The notes beneath the pieces are model-generated. The model saw nothing but the letters and a program-made list of their open reading frames with translations, did not search any database and had not been told where the DNA came from. A program made the translations under genes and the position numbers. A stretch of 64,000 nt of DNA, taken from an uncultured Collinsella sp. (GTDB lineage: Bacteria; Actinomycetota; Coriobacteriia; Coriobacteriales; Coriobacteriaceae). Location of the stretch: positions 1-64,000 of the forward strand of contig CATWID010000006.1 of NCBI GenBank assembly GCA_958350755.1, written 5' to 3'. Below are positions 60,141 through 64,000 of this stretch, piece by piece. Numbering within the stretch: position 1 is the stretch's first letter; each line of letters opens with the position of its first letter.

Positions 60141-60731
60141 ATGTCTGAACAGTCGCAGCATATCCATTTTGAGAACACGAATAGGTGGAGTACCAAACAG
60201 CTCGTTACCATGGCGCTGATGTGCGCCCTGGGCGCCCTGTTTATGTACGTGCAGCTGCCCATCCTTCCTTCGGCGCCGTTTTTGACGTATGACCCGTCGC
60301 TGGTGCCGGCGATGGTGTGCGGTTTTGCGTATGGTCCTGGCGCCGGTACTGCTGTTGCCGCTATGGCGATTGTTATCCATGCGCTTACCACGGGCGATTG
60401 GGTCGGTGCGCTTATGAACTTGGTTGCCACGCTGGGCTACATTCTGCCCGCAGCTATCGTCTACCAGAAGATGCACACCTATAAGGGTGCCGTGATTGGC
60501 CTGGTGCTCGGCGTCATTGCCGCTACGGCGCTGTCTATGGTCGCAAACCTTACCATTGGCGTATGGTTCTGGTATGGCTCGGTCGATGTGATCGCCCCGC
60601 TCATGATTCCTGCCGTACTGCCGTTCAACCTTATCAAGACCGTGCTTAACTCGGTGTTGACGCTGGCGGTGTATAAAGCAGTTTCCAACCTCATCACGCC
60701 TAAAAAGGATCAGGTCAAAGGCCGCGCATGA
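60141..60731 (+). CDS. ribU: Riboflavin ECF transporter substrate-binding subunit (RibU)
   Basis: A 196-residue membrane S component that binds riboflavin for an energy-coupling-factor transporter. Six hydrophobic segments follow a soluble N terminus. The RibU pattern TKQLVTMALMCALGALFMYVQLPI and LTYDPSLVPAMVCGFAYGPGAG is clear. The FMN riboswitch immediately before it fixes the substrate. The ATG at 60141 follows GAGGCAGGTGATCTT; an ATG at 60120 belongs to the riboswitch. The gene overlaps the ATPase gene by four bases (ATGA). It opens a complete ECF operon (ribU-ecfA-ecfT). Confidence 0.95.
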   Translation: MSEQSQHIHFENTNRWSTKQLVTMALMCALGALFMYVQLPILPSAPFLTYDPSLVPAMVCGFAYGPGAGTAVAAMAIVIHALTTGDWVGALMNLVATLGYILPAAIVYQKMHTYKGAVIGLVLGVIAATALSMVANLTIGVWFWYGSVDVIAPLMIPAVLPFNLIKTVLNSVLTLAVYKAVSNLITPKKDQVKGRA

Positions 60732-62632
60732 TTGAGTGTCGGGGCGTTTCCTTTAGCTATGACGGTGCCGTGTCGGCACTCGACGGTGTCGATCTGAACA
60801 TCGAGGACGGCGAGTTTTTCTGCATCCTCGGTGGCAATGGGTCGGGCAAGTCGACGTTTGCCAAGCATTTGAACGCGCTGCTGCAGCCCGATACGGGAAC
60901 GGTGCGCGTCAACGGCATGGACGCGTCCGATCCCGAGCTGGTCTACGACATTCGCTCGACCGCGGGCATGGTATTCCAGAACCCGGATGATCAGCTGGTG
61001 GCGACGCTTGTCGAGGACGATGTTGCCTTTGGTCCCGAAAACTTGGGCGTGCCATCGGCCCAGATCGCGCAGCGTGTGCGGGATGTGCTGAAGGCCGTGG
61101 GCCTGGTGGGCTTCGAGCGCCACGAGACCCATGCACTTTCGGGCGGACAAAAGCAGCGCGTGGCGCTTGCCGGCGTGCTCGCCATGGAACCGCGCGTGCT
61201 CATTTTGGACGAGGCGTCCTCGATGCTCGATCCGCGCGGGCGCAAGGGCCTTATGAAGGCCTGTCACGCGCTGCACGAACGCGGCATGACCATCGTGATG
61301 ATTACGCACTTTATGGAGGAGGCCGCCGAGGCCGATCGTGTCGCGGTGTTTCGGGCGGGGCACGTTGCCATGCTCGGTACGCCCGAGGAAATTTTGACGC
61401 GGGCGGATGAGCTTGCGCAGCTCAACCTGGATATGCCGGAGTCGTGTCGTCTGGGCAGGTCGCTTCGTGCGAAGGGCGTGCCCGTTTGCGCGCAGGTACG
61501 TGAGGCGGATATGGTCGCCGAGATTGCGCAGGCTTATGCCGAGCGAAGTGGAGCAGGCATCGCGGGGCAGTCTTCCGTATCCCAGTTGGAAGTCGCTGAC
61601 GGCACTGTTTCGGCAGACAACGAGGACAACGCGTCGGAGCCCATCATCGAGCTATCCCATGTTTCGTACAGTTATTCGCTCAGTCCGCGCGAGCGCGGCC
61701 GCTGGCATAAGCGCTCGGCCACTGCGGGCAAATCGAGCAAACAGGCTCTCTGGGGAAACGACCCCAGCAGCCCGTGGGCACTGCGTGATGTATCGTTGAT
61801 GGTGCGTCGCGGCGAGTTCCTGGGGCTAGCAGGTCATACCGGTTCGGGTAAGTCGACGCTGGTCCAGCATCTCAACGGTTTGATTCGCCCCCAGGAGGGA
61901 TCCGTTCGCGCGCTGGGGCTCGATCTGTCAAACAAGAAAGACGCCGCCGCGGTTAAGGCCAAGGTCGGCGTGGTGTTTCAATATCCCGAGCGTCAGCTGT
62001 TTGCCGAAACCGTGGCGCAGGACGTGGCGTTTGGTCCGCACAACCTTGGCTTGCCGCAAGATGAAGTCGACCGTCGTGTCGATTCATCACTCTCACGCGT
62101 GGGCCTCGACCTTTCCACGGTCGGCGACAAGAGTCCCTTTGAGCTTTCGGGCGGTCAGCAACGGCGCGTGGCATTCGCCGGCGTGCTCGCCATGGAGCCC
62201 GAAGTCCTGGTGCTCGATGAACCCATGGCGGGGCTCGATCCGGCTGCGCGCAGGGATTTCCTTGAGCTTATCGATCGACTTCACCGCGATGGCCTGACCG
62301 TTGTCATGGTTTCGCACAGCATGGATGACCTGGCCAATTGCTGCGACCGTATTGTCGTGATGAACGAGGGCGCGGTGTTTGCCGAGGGCACGCCCGCTCA
62401 GGTTTTTGCGCATGCGGATGAGCTTAAATCAATCGGCTTGGGTGTTCCCGCTGCCCAGCGCATGGCGCTGGCGCTTGCGAAGGCAGGCGTGCCGCTGCGC
62501 TTTGACGGCCTCTATACGGTTGAGTCGCTGGCAGACGAGTTAGTGGACCTGCTGATCGGTCGCTCAGAGGGTTCTTCTAACGTCTCGGACATTGCTAAAT
62601 CCAAGACGGTCGCGCGAGAGGAGGGCTGCTGA
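60728..62632 (+). CDS. Fused ECF transporter ATPase (EcfA-EcfA')
   Basis: A 634-residue protein joining the two ATPases that drive ECF transporters. Domain 1 (about 1-250) has GGNGSGKST, ALSGGQKQRVALAGVLAMEP and VLILDEASSMLDPRG. Domain 2 (about 315-590) has GHTGSGKST, ELSGGQQRRVAFAGVLAMEP and VLVLDEPMAGLDPAA. Normally EcfA1 and EcfA2 are separate proteins that form a heterodimer. The link between them (about 250-310) is Ser/Glu-rich. It overlaps ribU by ATGA and ecfT by one base (TGATG), so the three genes are translated together. In this operon it probably powers riboflavin import only. Confidence 0.95.
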   Translation: MIECRGVSFSYDGAVSALDGVDLNIEDGEFFCILGGNGSGKSTFAKHLNALLQPDTGTVRVNGMDASDPELVYDIRSTAGMVFQNPDDQLVATLVEDDVAFGPENLGVPSAQIAQRVRDVLKAVGLVGFERHETHALSGGQKQRVALAGVLAMEPRVLILDEASSMLDPRGRKGLMKACHALHERGMTIVMITHFMEEAAEADRVAVFRAGHVAMLGTPEEILTRADELAQLNLDMPESCRLGRSLRAKGVPVCAQVREADMVAEIAQAYAERSGAGIAGQSSVSQLEVADGTVSADNEDNASEPIIELSHVSYSYSLSPRERGRWHKRSATAGKSSKQALWGNDPSSPWALRDVSLMVRRGEFLGLAGHTGSGKSTLVQHLNGLIRPQEGSVRALGLDLSNKKDAAAVKAKVGVVFQYPERQLFAETVAQDVAFGPHNLGLPQDEVDRRVDSSLSRVGLDLSTVGDKSPFELSGGQQRRVAFAGVLAMEPEVLVLDEPMAGLDPAARRDFLELIDRLHRDGLTVVMVSHSMDDLANCCDRIVVMNEGAVFAEGTPAQVFAHADELKSIGLGVPAAQRMALALAKAGVPLRFDGLYTVESLADELVDLLIGRSEGSSNVSDIAKSKTVAREEGC

Positions 62633-63432
62633 TGGAGGCGTTTTCGTTTGGCAGTTACTATCCCGGCGATAGTGCAATCCACCGCCTGGACCCGCGAACC
62701 AAGTTGCTCTTGGGCTTTGTGTTTCTGATCACGACGCTCACGGTCAATGGCTTCCGCGGACTGGCCCCGGTCGCAATTTTCGTTGTGCTGATCTATGCCG
62801 TGTCCCGGGTGCCGGCTCGTCGCGTTCTGTCGTCGATGGCGCCACTGCTGGCAATCGTCGTCGTGGTCGCGGTGCTCAACTTGTTTACCGACCAGAACGG
62901 GCGCATTCTGTGGCAGCTCGGCTTTTTGCAGATAAGCGAGGGCTCGCTGCATTCCGCCGCCTTTATGGCGTGCCGCCTGAGCTTGATGATGGCCGGCATG
63001 AGCGCCATTACGCTCACCACACCGACACTCGACCTCACCGCGGGCTTTGAGCGCCTGCTCGCGCCGTTTGCGCGTGTGGGACTTCCTGCGCACGAGCTCG
63101 GCATGATTATGGGTATCGCGCTGCGCTTTATGCCGCAGTTTGCCACCGAGATGAAGCAGACGGCCGATGCGCAGGCGAGCCGCGGTGCGCGTGTGACGGG
63201 AGGCCCGCTCGGTGGCGTGCGTATGCTCGGCAGTGTGGCGATTCCGCTGTTCACGGGCGTGTTCCGCCATGCCGAGACGCTGTCTGCTGCCATGGATGCA
63301 CGCTGCTATCACGGCGAGCAGGGCCGCACGCGCCTGCATGCGCTTGCATTTCGCCGCGGGGATGCGCTGGCTGCGGTGGTGACGGCGCTGCTGGTGGTAT
63401 GCGTTGTCGTTATCAATCTTCAATTTGTCTAA
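62632..63432 (+). CDS. ecfT: ECF transporter transmembrane subunit EcfT
   Basis: A 266-residue membrane coupling subunit that connects the ATPases to the S component. Five to six hydrophobic segments surround the cytoplasmic coupling helices. These carry the conserved Arg motifs DAQASRGARVTG and MDARCYHGEQGR, where the second Ala-Arg-Gly is Ala-Arg-Cys. The start FSFGSYYPGDSAIHRLDPRTKLLLGF is a family signature. It shares one base with the ATPase stop (TGATG). It completes a dedicated ribU-ecfAA-ecfT operon, as opposed to group II systems in which several S components share one module. Confidence 0.95.
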   Translation: MEAFSFGSYYPGDSAIHRLDPRTKLLLGFVFLITTLTVNGFRGLAPVAIFVVLIYAVSRVPARRVLSSMAPLLAIVVVVAVLNLFTDQNGRILWQLGFLQISEGSLHSAAFMACRLSLMMAGMSAITLTTPTLDLTAGFERLLAPFARVGLPAHELGMIMGIALRFMPQFATEMKQTADAQASRGARVTGGPLGGVRMLGSVAIPLFTGVFRHAETLSAAMDARCYHGEQGRTRLHALAFRRGDALAAVVTALLVVCVVVINLQFV

Positions 63433-63462
63433 GCTCGATTCGAGCGCAAGAAAGGGGTCTCT

Positions 63463-63909
63463 ATGACCGACATCGATCGCACGGCTCAGCTCGAGCGCGT
63501 CTGCTCGTATCTCAGGCGCATTCCGGCGTGGTATCTTGCTACGACCGATGCGAGCGACGGGCATCAGCCCCGCGTGAGGCCGTTTTCGTTTGCCATGGTC
63601 GATGACGGCAAGCTGTGGTTTTGCACGTCGCGCGACAAGGACGTGTGGGCGGAGTTGAGCGCGAATCCCAAGTTTGAGGTATCGGGCTGGAAGCCGGGGG
63701 AGTGCTGGATCGTGTTAACCGGTGAGGCCGCGCTCGAGGACGATGCAGTCGTGAGCGACAAGGTGCGCCAGGCGGGCTTTAGGCACATGGTGGGCATTGG
63801 CGAGCAACACGATAGCGCCAACGACGGCCGCCTTGCATTCTTCTCGGTCCGCAACATCGCCGCACGGTTCTGCGATATCGACGGCAGCGAAGAGCGCCTC
63901 GAGCTCTGA
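63463..63909 (+). CDS. Pyridoxamine 5'-phosphate oxidase-fold family protein
   Basis: A 148-residue protein of the split-barrel flavin-binding fold. AWYLATTDASDGHQPRVRPF and DGKLWFCTSRDKDVWAELSANPKFEVSGW follow the FMN-binding pattern of this group. It is of the small, general-purpose nitroreductase/oxidase type, not the true PdxH enzyme. Its place 30 bases after the riboflavin transporter operon on the same strand may be meaningful, since it probably uses FMN. The ATG follows AAGAAAGGGGTCT. Confidence 0.85.
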   Translation: MTDIDRTAQLERVCSYLRRIPAWYLATTDASDGHQPRVRPFSFAMVDDGKLWFCTSRDKDVWAELSANPKFEVSGWKPGECWIVLTGEAALEDDAVVSDKVRQAGFRHMVGIGEQHDSANDGRLAFFSVRNIAARFCDIDGSEERLEL

Positions 63910-63911
63910 TT

Positions 63912-63926
63912 TCCCAAATTGACTAC
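63912..63926. repeat. Short repeat, copy 2 (TCCCAAATTGACTAC)
   Basis: Identical over 15 bases to 42323-42337. It starts two bases after the upstream gene's stop codon. Confidence 0.5.
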
Positions 63927-63963
63927 CCATTGCAAAAAGACTGGTCAGGCGACAGGAGGAAAC

Positions 63964-64000
63964 GTGGACGGATTGAATACGGTGCTGGAGTATCTGACGT
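63964..64000 (+). CDS. Start of an unidentified gene, cut by the window end
   Basis: A GTG codon at 63964 follows AGGAGGAAAC and opens MDGLNTVLEYLT, then the window ends. Twelve residues are too few to name the protein. The start resembles the first helix of some AraC-type regulators, but that is a guess. Confidence 0.6.
   Translation, partial: MDGLNTVLEYLT

Overview
The window looks like the chromosome of a Coriobacteriia gut actinobacterium, most likely a Collinsella-type organism. The evidence is high GC (roughly 60% by eye), many GTG and TTG starts, a GroEL ending in GGGMY, a riboflavin ECF transporter under an FMN riboswitch, a sortase-type wall protein, and a very large 2-hydroxyacyl-CoA dehydratase activase. 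The genus is inferred from overall style, because no rRNA or tRNA gene is present.

Layout. 1-4.2 kb: end of an M18 aminopeptidase, then a 2-hydroxyacid dehydrogenase, methionine aminopeptidase with a SEC-C zinc finger, and a radical SAM protein, all on the minus strand. 4.4-7.6 kb: an alpha/beta hydrolase and a signalling pair (degenerate GGDEF-receiver-HD-GYP protein plus a lone Hpt protein). 7.9-11.3 kb: a DUF2975/XRE pair followed by a three-gene ABC exporter whose promoter carries the same GTTATCG-type sequence seen upstream of the pair. 11.4-15.8 kb: a polar amino acid ABC importer (glutamate/glutamine type) with a class I glutaminase-like hydrolase, minus strand. 15.9-16.1 kb: three near-identical hairpins spaced 80 bp apart. 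16.2-21.8 kb: dxs, an HD-domain/CmpB-type membrane pair, and amt with a PII protein. 21.8-24.8 kb: a TetR/MFS pair with palindromic operators, and a Cof-type phosphatase. 24.96 kb: a 41-residue hydrophobic-basic ORF resembling type I toxins. 25.3-30.8 kb: a TetR gene and the 1593-residue activase. 30.9-31.6 kb: an IS200-type insertion. 32-35 kb: 3-hydroxyacyl-CoA dehydrogenase, a small secreted protein and a DUF389 membrane protein. 35.3-38.7 kb: a 3.5-kb wall-anchored coiled-coil/CAP-domain protein interrupted at a run of ten G. 38.9-46 kb: OPT transporter, coaX, deoxycytidylate deaminase, NifU-like protein, lgt, and a DUF6020 membrane protein. 46.1-51.3 kb: yebC, an amaP/DUF2273/asp23 envelope-stress cluster, a YitT-family protein, and a zinc-ribbon membrane protein with a Pro-Glu tail. 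51.4-54.7 kb: an M20 amidohydrolase and a YtcJ-type amidohydrolase. 54.7-55.6 kb: about 900 bp of non-coding DNA dominated by large inverted repeats. 55.6-57.7 kb: groES-groEL. 57.8-59.8 kb: a TTG-started TerB-like protein. 59.9-63.4 kb: FMN riboswitch, ribU, a fused double-ATPase EcfA and ecfT. 63.5-64 kb: a pyridoxamine-phosphate-oxidase-fold protein and the first codons of another gene.

Three non-coding or regulatory themes stand out. First, a family of short intergenic palindromes shares a GGGACAG core while the arms vary (nine copies seen). Second, several much larger inverted repeats occur, notably at 55248-55445 and the triple array at 15917-16134. Third, the ten-G run at 35433-35442 is placed exactly where losing one G would join a signal-peptide ORF to the wall-protein ORF. 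The best candidate for a previously undescribed system is this phase-variable adhesin-like CAP protein. The structured region before groES and the toxin-like small ORF come next.
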